NCBI GenBank assembly: GCA_027019265.1
Contig: JALUWX010000098.1
Coordinates: 78,591-142,590 of the forward strand
Length of the DNA stretch: 64,000 nt
Direction: 5' to 3'
Source: Phycisphaerales bacterium
Lineage (GTDB): Bacteria; Planctomycetota; Phycisphaerae; Phycisphaerales; UBA1924
Below the pieces are notes generated by a model that was not told the origin of the DNA, did not search any database, and saw only the letters and a list, made by a program, of their open reading frames with translations. Below are positions 54,746-62,740 of this stretch, one piece after another. The first letter of the stretch is position 1. Every line of letters starts with the position of its first letter. A program made the translations under genes and the position numbers.

Positions 54746-55258
54746 ATGATCGATGTGACCGCAAACGTCCATGCCGAAGCAACCGCAACTGAAGCATGGG
54801 AACTGATCTCGGACTTCGAGGGCGAATGGGAGCCATCGAACCCCGAGCACAAGGGCACCGAGGTACTGACCGAGCCCAAACAGCCCCTCCGTGATGGCCT
54901 GCGCTGGTGGCAACGCGAAGGTGTCGGTCCCTTGACCGGCGAACTCACCGCGACGGTGCACGACACGCGGCCGGGTCGTGCGTTCTCTTGGACCGGCGAG
55001 GCTATCTACAAGCCGTTTGGAATGTGTGTCAGGGTCAAGGAAGGCGGCGACTTTCGGATCGAGCCCGAGGGCGACGGTGTACGGCTCGTCCATCGCGTAT
55101 GGGGCGAGTTCCCGAAAGGCCTCGTAGGCTGGGTGATCGAGCGCGTCATCGGCACACTACTCCGATTCAGGTCGGCCGCCTACCGCCACACGCTCGTCGA
55201 GCTCGAGTACTTCGCTGGGCGACTGGAGGGAAGCATCGCCCGCGGTGAGCGCCGATGA
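54746..55258 (+). CDS. SRPBCC family protein
   Basis: 170 residues. Polyketide-cyclase/START-like fold signs: VTANVHAEATATEAWELISDFEGEWEPSNPEH, GPLTGELTATVHDTRPGRAFSWTGEA and a C-terminal helix (LLRFRSAAYRHTLVELEYFAGRLEG). Such proteins bind hydrophobic ligands. No metal motif is seen, so its presence inside a metal efflux operon is unexplained; it may be a passenger. Overlaps the next start by four bases. Confidence 0.78.
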   Translation: MIDVTANVHAEATATEAWELISDFEGEWEPSNPEHKGTEVLTEPKQPLRDGLRWWQREGVGPLTGELTATVHDTRPGRAFSWTGEAIYKPFGMCVRVKEGGDFRIEPEGDGVRLVHRVWGEFPKGLVGWVIERVIGTLLRFRSAAYRHTLVELEYFAGRLEGSIARGERR

Positions 55259-56193
55259 CACAGACGAACCACCACAATCACGGTGCTGATATTGGATCGA
55301 AACGGCTGGGTATCGCCGTCGCCATTAATCTGCTGCTCACTGCGGCCCAGGTCATCGGGGGCGTGCTCTCCGGGAGCCTTTCGCTGATCGCGGACGCGCT
55401 GCATAACTTCAGCGATGCAGCCGGACTGCTCCTTGCCCTGATTGCTCGGCGTATTTCCAGGCGTCCCGCGGATGAGCAACGCACCTTCGGCTACGGGCGA
55501 GCCGAGGTGGTCGGCGGCCTGATAAACCTCACCTCCATCATGGTCATCGCGGGCTATCTGCTCATTGAGGCCATCAACCGCACCTTCGACCGTCCCGAGA
55601 TCGACGGCTGGATGGTCGTCATCATCGCCTGCATTGCACTGGTTGTCGATGCCGCGACGGCCGTTCTGACCTACACGATGTCGAAGGAGAGCGTGAACAT
55701 CAAGGCGGCGTTCCTTCACAACGTCGCGGACGCTCTCGCCTCGGTGGCGGTCATTATCACCGGCACCCTGATCATCCTGTTCGACTGGTACTGGACCGAC
55801 ATCGTTGCGACCATCGGAATCTCGGTCTACATCGTGTGGATCTCGTGGTCGCCTATGAAGCGGTGTATCCGGATTCTGATGCAGAGCACCCCGGACGAAC
55901 TCGCACTCGACGCAATCGCATCGACCATCCGCGAGGTTGAGGGTGTCCAGGACGTCGGCCATCTCCATGTCTGGCCAATTGACGAACATGCCGTCTCCCT
56001 TGAAGCTCAGATCGCGATCCGCGACGAGTCCCCTCTCACCGCGACTTCCGATATCATCGAGCGTGTTCGTCGATCGCTCGGGAGCGACCACGGCATCAAG
56101 CATGTGACGATCGAGCCCATTCCCGTATCTATGTTCAGTTCTGGATTAGTGACTGATCACTCACCTAACAAGCCGGCGGGTAGCGGAAGCTAG
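55255..56193 (+). CDS. czcD: CDF-family cation efflux protein (CzcD/ZitB-like)
   Basis: 312 residues, full length. N-terminal HHNHG motif, helix II site DALHNFSD (Asp47, His50, Asp54), helix V site FLHNVADAL, then a cytoplasmic C-terminal ferredoxin-like domain (VEGVQDVGHLHVWPIDEHAVSLEAQI). Exchanges Zn, Cd or Co for protons from cytoplasm to periplasm, where the RND pump can take over. Contrast with the short CDF at 46312, which lacks the His and the C-terminal domain. Last gene of the second metal operon. Confidence 0.92.
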   Translation: MTQTNHHNHGADIGSKRLGIAVAINLLLTAAQVIGGVLSGSLSLIADALHNFSDAAGLLLALIARRISRRPADEQRTFGYGRAEVVGGLINLTSIMVIAGYLLIEAINRTFDRPEIDGWMVVIIACIALVVDAATAVLTYTMSKESVNIKAAFLHNVADALASVAVIITGTLIILFDWYWTDIVATIGISVYIVWISWSPMKRCIRILMQSTPDELALDAIASTIREVEGVQDVGHLHVWPIDEHAVSLEAQIAIRDESPLTATSDIIERVRRSLGSDHGIKHVTIEPIPVSMFSSGLVTDHSPNKPAGSGS

Positions 56194-56348
56194 GGCTGAA
56201 GTGAGGCTGTTGCCCCAGCAGGTCAGCCCTGTCCGAATTCGCGGCCGACATTGACGCTGTCGATAACTGCTTCAAGCTGACACTCGACAGCCGCACTTCA
56301 AATCCGTGCACTCGGCGAAATGAGTGCAATGATGTAAGATAGTGTTGT

Positions 56349-56370
56349 GCGTCGTGACGGTTCACGACGC
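56349..56370. terminator. 9-bp stem-loop between czcD and the recombinase block
   Basis: GCGTCGTGA (56349-56357) and TCACGACGC (56362-56370), loop CGGT. Lies between convergent genes (czcD and the hypothetical at 56391), so it may end both transcripts. No clear U-tract. The remaining gap from 56194 shows nothing else. Confidence 0.55.
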
Positions 56371-56390
56371 CATCGATGCTTAATGCTACG

Positions 56391-57239
56391 TCAGTCTCGA
56401 CCAGATGCTGCGACAGCAACCCAGGCCGGCATTAGATGGTTGGCGATGACAGGGCGTGCCTCGCGAGTGAGCCGCCACGTCTGCCCGGTCCGCCGTTCGA
56501 TGAGCCCGGCTCGATCAAGCAGTCCGGTGATCAGCTTCCACCCCGGCCGCCCCTCCGGCGTGACCTTGCACGGGTGTCCCCATGGGAGTCGGCCAAAGTG
56601 CCGATCGGAGATCACCCAGGTCCACCGACTCTCCCGAAGCGTGACGAGTAACGCGAGGTCGAACGCCAATGCGATCGCCGGCTCACGCTCAACGGGATCC
56701 CACCGCCGATCGATCGCTTCACGCTCGTACGCCGGTGCGATGTCCTCGTAGAACACGCTCACCTTGTTGAGGATGATCAGCGGCGGCCGGAACAACTTGT
56801 CGTCGAGAATGCTGACGCCGGGGTCGAATACCGCGGCGATGCCCTCGGCATCGAGCATCGCCTTGAACTTCGCGGCCTCATCCTCGGTGATCTCCTGCAC
56901 CGGGGTGTGCTTCCGGCGGCTCGGCACAACTCGATCCCGCCGAGGCTTTGACTTGGTCTTCACCGGCTTCCGTTGCGGAGGCTCGGGATCACCCATGAGC
57001 CGGACGAGTCGCTCGCACGCACCGTGGCTGTTTAGGATGAGTTGCTGCACCTTGACATGCCGCTGACGCCAAAGCGACGCCCGCTTGGTCAGCTCGGCCC
57101 GGAAGGTTGGCCCGCCGCTGTCCCAAAGGTCGATGAACCGACTGGCGACCGCTCCGTGTGCGTCCACCGTGGTCTGCACAAGCAGGGCATCGAGCGACAC
57201 CAGCCATGCTCTCTCGATGTCGGTGAGTTTCTCGTCCAT
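56391..57239 (-). CDS. hypothetical protein of the serine-recombinase module
   Basis: 282 residues from ATG 57239, with GGAGG six bases upstream. Not recognised. N-terminal helical region (LTDIERAWLVSLDALLVQTTVD), a basic linker near 95-115 (KTKSKPRRDRVVPSRRKHTP), and a C-terminal part resembling a winged helix (GWKLITGLLDRAGLIERRTGQTWRLT). Probably a DNA-binding accessory protein; located downstream of the serine recombinase gene on the same strand. Confidence 0.7.
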   Translation of the reverse strand: MDEKLTDIERAWLVSLDALLVQTTVDAHGAVASRFIDLWDSGGPTFRAELTKRASLWRQRHVKVQQLILNSHGACERLVRLMGDPEPPQRKPVKTKSKPRRDRVVPSRRKHTPVQEITEDEAAKFKAMLDAEGIAAVFDPGVSILDDKLFRPPLIILNKVSVFYEDIAPAYEREAIDRRWDPVEREPAIALAFDLALLVTLRESRWTWVISDRHFGRLPWGHPCKVTPEGRPGWKLITGLLDRAGLIERRTGQTWRLTREARPVIANHLMPAWVAVAASGRD

Positions 57240-57255
57240 GGGTGCCTCCGTGTGC

Positions 57256-57286
57256 TCGACGGCTCCGCCGTCGACGAAATTTTTTT
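57256..57286 (+). terminator. intrinsic-terminator-like hairpin plus T-tract
   Basis: TCGACGGC (57256-57263), loop TCC, GCCGTCGA (57267-57274), then CGAAA and seven T (57280-57286) on the plus strand. This is the best intrinsic terminator shape in the right part, yet no plus-strand gene ends here; on the minus strand it lies in the leader of the gene at 57239. Confidence 0.5.
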
Positions 57287-57293
57287 CTGAAGG

Positions 57294-57321
57294 CCACCCC
57301 CGGCTGTCGAGCCGAGGGTGG
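57294..57321. terminator. stem-loop downstream of the serine recombinase gene
   Basis: CCACCC (57294-57299) pairs with GGGTGG (57316-57321), continued by CGGCT (57301-57305) and AGCCG (57310-57314), loop GTCG. Forty bases after the recombinase stop on the minus strand. The bases that follow on that strand are A-rich, not T-rich, so it is a weak terminator candidate. Confidence 0.45.
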
Positions 57322-57360
57322 CAAGTTCATCGCAGGATCCGGCCGCTCTGGCCGGGATCC

Positions 57361-59292
57361 TCAGGCTGCGTTGCGTTGGCGGCGACAGTCATCGCAGCCC
57401 TTGGGTTCGAACGGCTCCCAGCAGTCGCCGCTGCAACGCTTTGGAATGTCAACGGTTACGGCATCGAGGGGGATGGGCCGCCATTTGTACGCCTGGCGGC
57501 ATGGAGCGGGTCCGTTACGAGCCGCTAGGCGTACATTCCGCTGTTCGATCAACTCTGCCGGGATCGCGAACTCGAAGTCGACCTCGTTTTCATCTAGATT
57601 CGCAACCGCGGAACTGATCAGGGTCTCCGCGAGCTTGCGGAGCGAGGTCTCGCCATCGTCCGCGAACGCCTGGAGCATGTCGGAGAGATCCTTGATAACT
57701 CCATCGGTGATCGCGGCGATCTCTTTCTCGGTCAACGCGGGCCCTCCGTTCATGCCGGCGAGCTTGTCCTCGATAACGCGGATCTGCCTGGTCGTCTCGT
57801 CGATCGCATCGTTGACGATGTCATCGTCGTCGCCGCCGAGACGACGGACCTGCGATTTCAGGCGCGCCTTCAGCTTGTCGAGGTTTGCCAGGAGTTGCTC
57901 GGCCTCGCCCGATTCGCCCCGACGCTGCTTGTCTTGCTCGCCGATCTCTTTGATGATTCGTTCGCGGAGATCAGGGAGCGAGCAGATCAACGCCTCGATC
58001 TCTTCCAAGACCGCGCGATGCAGCGGCCCCGACGGCAGCCATCTCCGACGCTGCGATCCCTTCGCTGGCATGTCGACGCTCTTGTTGAGTACGTAATAGA
58101 TCCGTCCGCGGCTTCGCTTTGCGATGAGCCGCCTGCCGGTCGTCGGCTCGACGAGGATGTCGGACAAGAGATGCTTCGTCCGGCCGTTGCGGCACGCCGG
58201 ATCCTTGATCCAACCCGACTTGATCTTGGCGCGATGCTCGGCCTGCTCGGCCATCGCCGCGCGCCGCAGATGTTCGGGCAGATAGTCGCGGAGTTCCGGG
58301 TATGCGATCAAGTACCATGAACTCTCGGGCCGGATGCCGCGAATGCGGCGACCTTGCTCGCGGGGCAGCGGCTCCGGGCGTCCTTCTGCTTGGTTGAAAT
58401 AGAGAGCAGACGAATGCCGGTTGGCATAGCCAACGCCGCAGTACGTCTCGTTGCGAAGCATCGCATCGATGACGGTCTTGTTCCATCGTTTGCCGTTGGG
58501 CGACGGGATCTCTTCATCATTGAGGACGCGAGCAATGCGTGTACCCGCGAAGCCCTGCTCATGCCGCATCGCAAAGATTCGGATGACGACCGCCTGATGC
58601 TCCGGGTCGCCCGGGATCAGCGTGACTTTGTCCTTCTTTTCCTTCTTGAACCCCATCTTGCCCGGCTCGTACCGCAGCCGGACTTCCTTGGTCTCGGGAT
58701 CCAGGTTGAGCCGCGTCCCGTCCTCGAGCAGACGGATGATGCAGATCGGCTCGTCGTCCTCCGTCATATAGAGACGGTCGATGCCGTACGCCCCCTTGCT
58801 CGCATGGCTGCGACGCCCCTCGCGGAGCGCCTGCTGCGAGCCGCGAGCCGAGTTGTCGGCGATTCCGCGGGCGGTCTGCTGGGCGATCATCGCCTTCATC
58901 ATGCGGACCATGGTTGCGTTGTTCGCGTCCTCCATGAACGCGTCGGTCTCGGCGATCTCGATGCCCTCGTCCAAGAGGCGATCGGCCAGAGCCCCAAAAT
59001 GGAGCGGCCCCGAACGCCCGAACCGGCTTTGGTCATAGAACAGGACGACATCGATCCGCTCGCCCGACCGCTTGCGCGCGATGATCTCGTCCATCGCCGC
59101 TTCAAGATTGGCCTTGATGCTGCCGGACTTGCCGACAAGTTGCAAGGCGTCGGCGAGCTCCATGTCGTACTCCTCCGCGAAGTACTCCATGGAGTTCATC
59201 TGATCGTCGATGGAGGTATCGGCCTGCTCCATCGTACTGCATCGCGGCATGGGGACCGCTCGTTTTCCGTTGAGTCGAGACTTCCGTTTCAT
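57361..59292 (-). CDS. large serine recombinase
   Basis: 643 residues. Resolvase domain with the nucleophile Ser19 in RCSTMEQADTSIDDQ and DVVLFYDQSRFGRSGPLHFGALADRL; recombinase domain about 165-330 (GDPEHQAVVIRIFAMRHEQGFAGTRIARVLNDEEIPSPNGKRWNKTVIDAMLRNETYCG). Long coiled-coil-like part near 470-540. The usual CxxC zinc ribbon after the recombinase domain is not seen (the equivalent part reads DPACRNGRTKHLL); instead the C-terminus has CSGDC and GCDDC. Integrates or excises mobile DNA. Start overlaps the small upstream gene by four bases. Confidence 0.9.
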   Translation of the reverse strand: MKRKSRLNGKRAVPMPRCSTMEQADTSIDDQMNSMEYFAEEYDMELADALQLVGKSGSIKANLEAAMDEIIARKRSGERIDVVLFYDQSRFGRSGPLHFGALADRLLDEGIEIAETDAFMEDANNATMVRMMKAMIAQQTARGIADNSARGSQQALREGRRSHASKGAYGIDRLYMTEDDEPICIIRLLEDGTRLNLDPETKEVRLRYEPGKMGFKKEKKDKVTLIPGDPEHQAVVIRIFAMRHEQGFAGTRIARVLNDEEIPSPNGKRWNKTVIDAMLRNETYCGVGYANRHSSALYFNQAEGRPEPLPREQGRRIRGIRPESSWYLIAYPELRDYLPEHLRRAAMAEQAEHRAKIKSGWIKDPACRNGRTKHLLSDILVEPTTGRRLIAKRSRGRIYYVLNKSVDMPAKGSQRRRWLPSGPLHRAVLEEIEALICSLPDLRERIIKEIGEQDKQRRGESGEAEQLLANLDKLKARLKSQVRRLGGDDDDIVNDAIDETTRQIRVIEDKLAGMNGGPALTEKEIAAITDGVIKDLSDMLQAFADDGETSLRKLAETLISSAVANLDENEVDFEFAIPAELIEQRNVRLAARNGPAPCRQAYKWRPIPLDAVTVDIPKRCSGDCWEPFEPKGCDDCRRQRNAA

Positions 59293-59519
59293 GTCTCTTC
59301 CTCATCATGTCCGCCCATTCGCCTGCGGACCATGGAGGCAAGTAGAAGTCGAAGGGCGTCATTGCAATCAAGTTCCTCCTCCGGATCCTGCGGCCGATAC
59401 GCGACCGCGACCCGGACCTGCCGCGGCGGACGACCCCGACGACGAGAAACGATCTCGCCGCTCTGGTCGCCGCCGGATTGCGGCAAGTGTGGTTCGCCCT
59501 TCTCCATTCCACGAGTCAT
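59289..59519 (-). CDS. small basic protein upstream of the recombinase
   Basis: About 76 residues from ATG 59519, which has a strong GGAGG eight bases upstream; the longer frame to 59552 lacks one. Contains an AT-hook-like RRRGRPPRQVRV segment followed by an acidic helical end (DCNDALRLLLASMVRRRMGGHDEEE). Four-base overlap with the serine recombinase start indicates coupled translation. Perhaps a recombination directionality or DNA-bending factor; family unknown. Confidence 0.68.
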   Translation of the reverse strand: MTRGMEKGEPHLPQSGGDQSGEIVSRRRGRPPRQVRVAVAYRPQDPEEELDCNDALRLLLASMVRRRMGGHDEEET

Positions 59520-59590
59520 GTGTTGACTCCTCCCTCGCGCGCCAGTTTTCATGGTGGTGACGGGCGCGATACTTCCGATTTGCAGTTTTC

Positions 59591-60004
59591 TCAGCTTCCG
59601 CGCTCACTCACGCGTGTCTGCCACGGCTTGGTGTCCATGGGAACAACCGGCACCACGGCCATCCGCTGACCATGGCCGTGTGTGCCGCGCGCCTCGTCCA
59701 CCGCTTCACGGAAGCCGTCACCGAACTCCCGCGAGTACCCGTCCTCAATCACATCGAGCATGCCGTAGAGGGTGCCCATGAGCACCGCGATGTCGGTGTT
59801 CGTCATGCCCTTGTCGAGCGTCTGGATCCGGATCCCACGCGGGGCCGCATGCTCGCAGTCCGGAGTGCTCACCGGGTCCGGCGAGCTCACCGCGATGAGC
59901 AGCGTGCGCGACAACCCCGCCGTCGCCGTCTCGCAGTTGCTCGCGAGCAGCCTGATCTTCCTCGCCATCCCATCGGGGCCGTTGAACGCGTGCGCCGTCG
60001 TCAT
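59591..60004 (-). CDS. small hypothetical protein A of the serine-recombinase module
   Basis: About 137 residues from ATG 60004 with GAGAGG upstream. Not recognised. The C-terminal half TDIAVLMGTLYGMLDVIEDGYSREFGDGFREAVDEARG is similar in pattern to that of the next upstream protein (60088-60447), suggesting paralogues. No membrane segment or Cys motif. Confidence 0.6.
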   Translation of the reverse strand: MTTAHAFNGPDGMARKIRLLASNCETATAGLSRTLLIAVSSPDPVSTPDCEHAAPRGIRIQTLDKGMTNTDIAVLMGTLYGMLDVIEDGYSREFGDGFREAVDEARGTHGHGQRMAVVPVVPMDTKPWQTRVSERGS

Positions 60005-60087
60005 TGCTGTACCTCTCAATTTAGAACCGAATCGCCAAACCCGCCGCGGGGCGTTGGCCCCGCTACGAGCCCTTCTCTCTTACACCC

Positions 60088-60447
60088 TCATCCGCCGCAG
60101 TCGTCGCACAAGTTGAGCCCCGCCGCGTCGAGCATTTCGCGCCGTGCGGTGTTCACGAGCTTGCGGAAGGCCTCCTCGCCCATCTCCGCGCCCGCCGCCA
60201 TCTGCGACAACACCATGAGCACCGCGACATCGAGCTGCGCGAGGAGCACGGCGATCTCGGCCTCGTTGAGCGTCCCGACCGCGCCGGCCACCAACGCCTC
60301 CGGCCGCGCCGCGGGGATCGGACCATCCCGGTCCTCCCCAAGCGTCGCCGCCACCGCGAGCACGCCTCCGTGCTCCTTCGCCCATGCGAGCAGGCCGTCC
60401 GCTGCCGCCGTGGTCTCGTCCGCCGTGTGGGTGTTGTCGTTCGTCAT
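60088..60447 (-). CDS. small hypothetical protein B of the serine-recombinase module
   Basis: 119 residues from ATG 60447 with GGAG upstream. Helical, Ala-rich (AEIAVLLAQLDVAVLMVLSQMAAGAEMGEEAFRKLVNTARREML) and ends in CDDCGG. Not recognised. First gene of the minus-strand series that leads to the serine recombinase; divergent from the gene at 60667. Confidence 0.6.
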   Translation of the reverse strand: MTNDNTHTADETTAAADGLLAWAKEHGGVLAVAATLGEDRDGPIPAARPEALVAGAVGTLNEAEIAVLLAQLDVAVLMVLSQMAAGAEMGEEAFRKLVNTARREMLDAAGLNLCDDCGG

Positions 60448-60461
60448 TCGATGCTCCGTCA

Positions 60462-60488
60462 GTACGCCAATGGGTCAATACGGCGTAC
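60462..60488. promoter_or_regulatory. inverted repeat GTACGCC-N13-GGCGTAC in divergent gap
   Basis: GTACGCC (60462-60468) and GGCGTAC (60482-60488). A minus-strand TATGTA (60486-60491) overlaps the right arm. A third copy of GGCGTAC lies at 60650-60656 and overlaps the TACCAT hexamer just before the gene at 60667. Three copies of one motif in a divergent gap suggest an operator controlling both directions. No other gene is visible in the 60448-60660 gap. Confidence 0.5.
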
Positions 60489-60666
60489 ATAGCGGTGCCT
60501 TGGACGGAAGGCAAGGATCCGTCCGCGGTGAACTCGACAATTTCAACACGGAATCGGAGGCGCATCAGGATCCAGCCCAAACCGGTATGGATCCTGACGG
60601 GAATCGCGGTATCTCGGGTACGCGGGTATAGACGCCAACTCGCAGATCCGGCGTACCATCATGCTC

Positions 60667-61242
60667 ATGCCGCGAGCAGGTACACCAAGTCAGTCATGGC
60701 GAGATGTGCTTGATGAGGTACGCGAGCTCGCGTCGCGCACGGGTACAGGCCGCTCGAAACTACTCCGCAAGCTCAACGAACTTGACTCCGCGGTCACCGG
60801 TGAGATTAACAACCTGAACGACGCCCGTCGTCGGCGGATCATCGGCCCCCGTGCCCGTGTGCGGGCCGCCACCTACACCGTCGAAGAGTCACGCCGCGGC
60901 CCCGCCCTCATTGAGATCCGCCCAGGCGCAGCGGCGAAACCGTACAAGGTGCCGCTGCCGTACTACAGGGCGGTTGCCACCGAGGTCGCGTCCACCGCGG
61001 AGCCACAACTCTTCGCCACCATCAAGGCCGCCGCGAGCCGCCGGCTTGGAGAGGAGCTGCCCGACTACGCCGCCCGCGTCTCGCTGCGATTCTGGTCCGC
61101 CTCAGGTCTCGTCCATCATGAAGGTGCACGGTTCACCCGCGTCGGCACTAAGGCCGGGTTTACACGAGCAACCCGGGAAGCCTGGACGAGCTTGCAGCGT
61201 GAGCCCTTCGAAGTCGGTCCTGATCAATCGTCGGAAGGTTGA
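60667..61242 (+). CDS. predicted winged-helix-like protein, divergent from the serine-recombinase module
   Basis: About 191 residues from ATG 60667 (193 if ATG 60661 is used; 60667 suits the TACCAT at 60654-60659 as a leaderless start). N-terminal helices (WRDVLDEVRELASRTGTGRSKLLRKLNELDSAV), a basic stretch (ARRRRIIGPRARVR), and a C-terminal domain KAAASRRLGEELPDYAARVSLRFWSASGLVHHEGARFTRVG that matches in order with the protein starting at 63524. Not a known family to me. Ends inside the tyrosine integrase gene (19-base convergent overlap). Confidence 0.68.
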   Translation: MPRAGTPSQSWRDVLDEVRELASRTGTGRSKLLRKLNELDSAVTGEINNLNDARRRRIIGPRARVRAATYTVEESRRGPALIEIRPGAAAKPYKVPLPYYRAVATEVASTAEPQLFATIKAAASRRLGEELPDYAARVSLRFWSASGLVHHEGARFTRVGTKAGFTRATREAWTSLQREPFEVGPDQSSEG

Positions 61243-62384
61243 CCGGGCGGGAGCTCGATCGACTCGATCGCTCTCGCCGCGTCTTCGTCATAGACGGAGA
61301 AGTACAGATCAAGGATCTTGCTCGACGAGTGCCCGACGAGCTGCAACGCGTATCGATACGACACATTTTGCCGGGCCAGCATCGAGACGAACGCGTGTCG
61401 AAACGTGTGCACTTTGTATTGCGTGGGATTCTCGAAGCCGCACTTTTTACACAACGCCTTCACCTGATCCAGCAGCCGCGTATCAACGAGCTTTCCGTTT
61501 CCGCGGGGATACCGCTTTGATGGATGAGAATGGAAAACCCGCTCGTCGATCCGCGGCATCGACTCCAAGTACGGCCGCAGCTCGGAGTGAATCGGGATCC
61601 GACGCGACTCCTTCCCCTTTGTCTCGTCGTCGGAGCCCCCGTGCCGGATGTCGAGCACGCCGTTGCCGTTGGCGTCGAGGTGGACATCCTCCCACAGCAG
61701 GTCCCGCATCTCACCGACGCGGCACCCGGTGTAGGCGAGGAACACAATGATGGGCCGGAGATTGTCGTCCGCGGTGTCGATCATTGTGCGGATCTGCTCA
61801 GGGGTGAAGCACGGCTGTTTCTTCGACGCCGGCTTCTTCAGCTTGAGCTTGCGGATCGGGTTCTTCGCGAGGATCTCAGCAACCTCGCAGCACCACTTGA
61901 AGAGCTGCTGAACGATCACCATGCGGTCGTAGACCGTCTTCTTCGACAAGTGATTCATCGTGTTCACAAACGCCCAGAACTCGACCTGTCCGAACCGACC
62001 GAGGTAGACGATGGACCGGTCTTTGCAGAAGTCCTTGAGCTTGCCGAGCGTGTGCTCGTACGCCGCCATGGTCCTCGGCTTGAGCCGCCGGGCCCGGCAG
62101 GTGTCGAGGTACAGCTTCACCGCCTCGTCGACGGTGTATTCCTTGGGGGCTTCGAGGCGTTCGCCGTTGCAGATCTTGTCGTGCAAGGCATGGGCCGCGT
62201 TGATCGCGGCCGTTTTGTTCTTGGTCTTCAGGCTCCGGCGTTGCTGCTTATTGCCGAGGCTCCACTCCGCGTAGTAGGTCTTGGTGCGTGCCGACGTGCC
62301 GTCCTTCTTTCGGTACGACTTGTGCCCCACGTGGATGATGGGGTTGCTCGTGCCCTCGACCTCGAACCGGTTGGCCAGCATCAC
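61224..62384 (-). CDS. tyrosine recombinase (phage-type integrase)
   Basis: 386 residues. SAM-like core-binding domain about 85-170 (YTVDEAVKLYLDTCRARRLKPRTMAAYEHTLGKLK), catalytic domain with Arg222 (TGCRVGEM), Lys in 256-258, His326 and Arg329 (HTFRHAF), His352 (GHSSSK) and Tyr361 (DLYFS). All catalytic residues are present. Likely the integrase of an integrative element or phage remnant. Its start overlaps the excisionase-like stop by three bases. Confidence 0.93.
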   Translation of the reverse strand: MMLANRFEVEGTSNPIIHVGHKSYRKKDGTSARTKTYYAEWSLGNKQQRRSLKTKNKTAAINAAHALHDKICNGERLEAPKEYTVDEAVKLYLDTCRARRLKPRTMAAYEHTLGKLKDFCKDRSIVYLGRFGQVEFWAFVNTMNHLSKKTVYDRMVIVQQLFKWCCEVAEILAKNPIRKLKLKKPASKKQPCFTPEQIRTMIDTADDNLRPIIVFLAYTGCRVGEMRDLLWEDVHLDANGNGVLDIRHGGSDDETKGKESRRIPIHSELRPYLESMPRIDERVFHSHPSKRYPRGNGKLVDTRLLDQVKALCKKCGFENPTQYKVHTFRHAFVSMLARQNVSYRYALQLVGHSSSKILDLYFSVYDEDAARAIESIELPPGQPSDD

Positions 62385-62740
62385 CCGTGCTCCTTCATGA
62401 GCTCCTGGATGAACCGATCGCGGAGGAACAGCAGGGGCTTACCAGGCTTGGCCGACTTCGGGAACCGCCCCTCCGACACGAGCCGCTTGACGGTGAACGG
62501 TGACCGCCGGGCGACCTTGGCGGCCTCGTCAAGCGTGATGATGGGCGGCAACTCGTACTCCTCAGCCAACGCCCGAGCTTCGTGCAGCGGAATGTTGAGT
62601 CCGATGAGACGACGCGAGCTTGGGAAAGTGGGCTCGGTGCGGGGGATGCGGACGGTGCGCCCACGGACGAAGCCGGCGCGGCGGGCAAAAAGCCAGGACG
62701 CTCGGGCGGATCGGAGGATGAGAGACCTCATCGCGGGCAT
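62381..62740 (-). CDS. excisionase-like HTH protein
   Basis: About 119 residues from ATG 62740, which overlaps the preceding stop by one base (TGATG); the frame extends further but only into the neighbouring gene. C-terminal MerR-like/HTH_17 domain at about 67-117: ITLDEAAKVARRSPFTVKRLVSEGRFPKSAKPGKPLLFLRDRF. N-terminal half is basic. Sits directly before the integrase gene, as excisionases do. Confidence 0.8.
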   Translation of the reverse strand: MPAMRSLILRSARASWLFARRAGFVRGRTVRIPRTEPTFPSSRRLIGLNIPLHEARALAEEYELPPIITLDEAAKVARRSPFTVKRLVSEGRFPKSAKPGKPLLFLRDRFIQELMKEHG

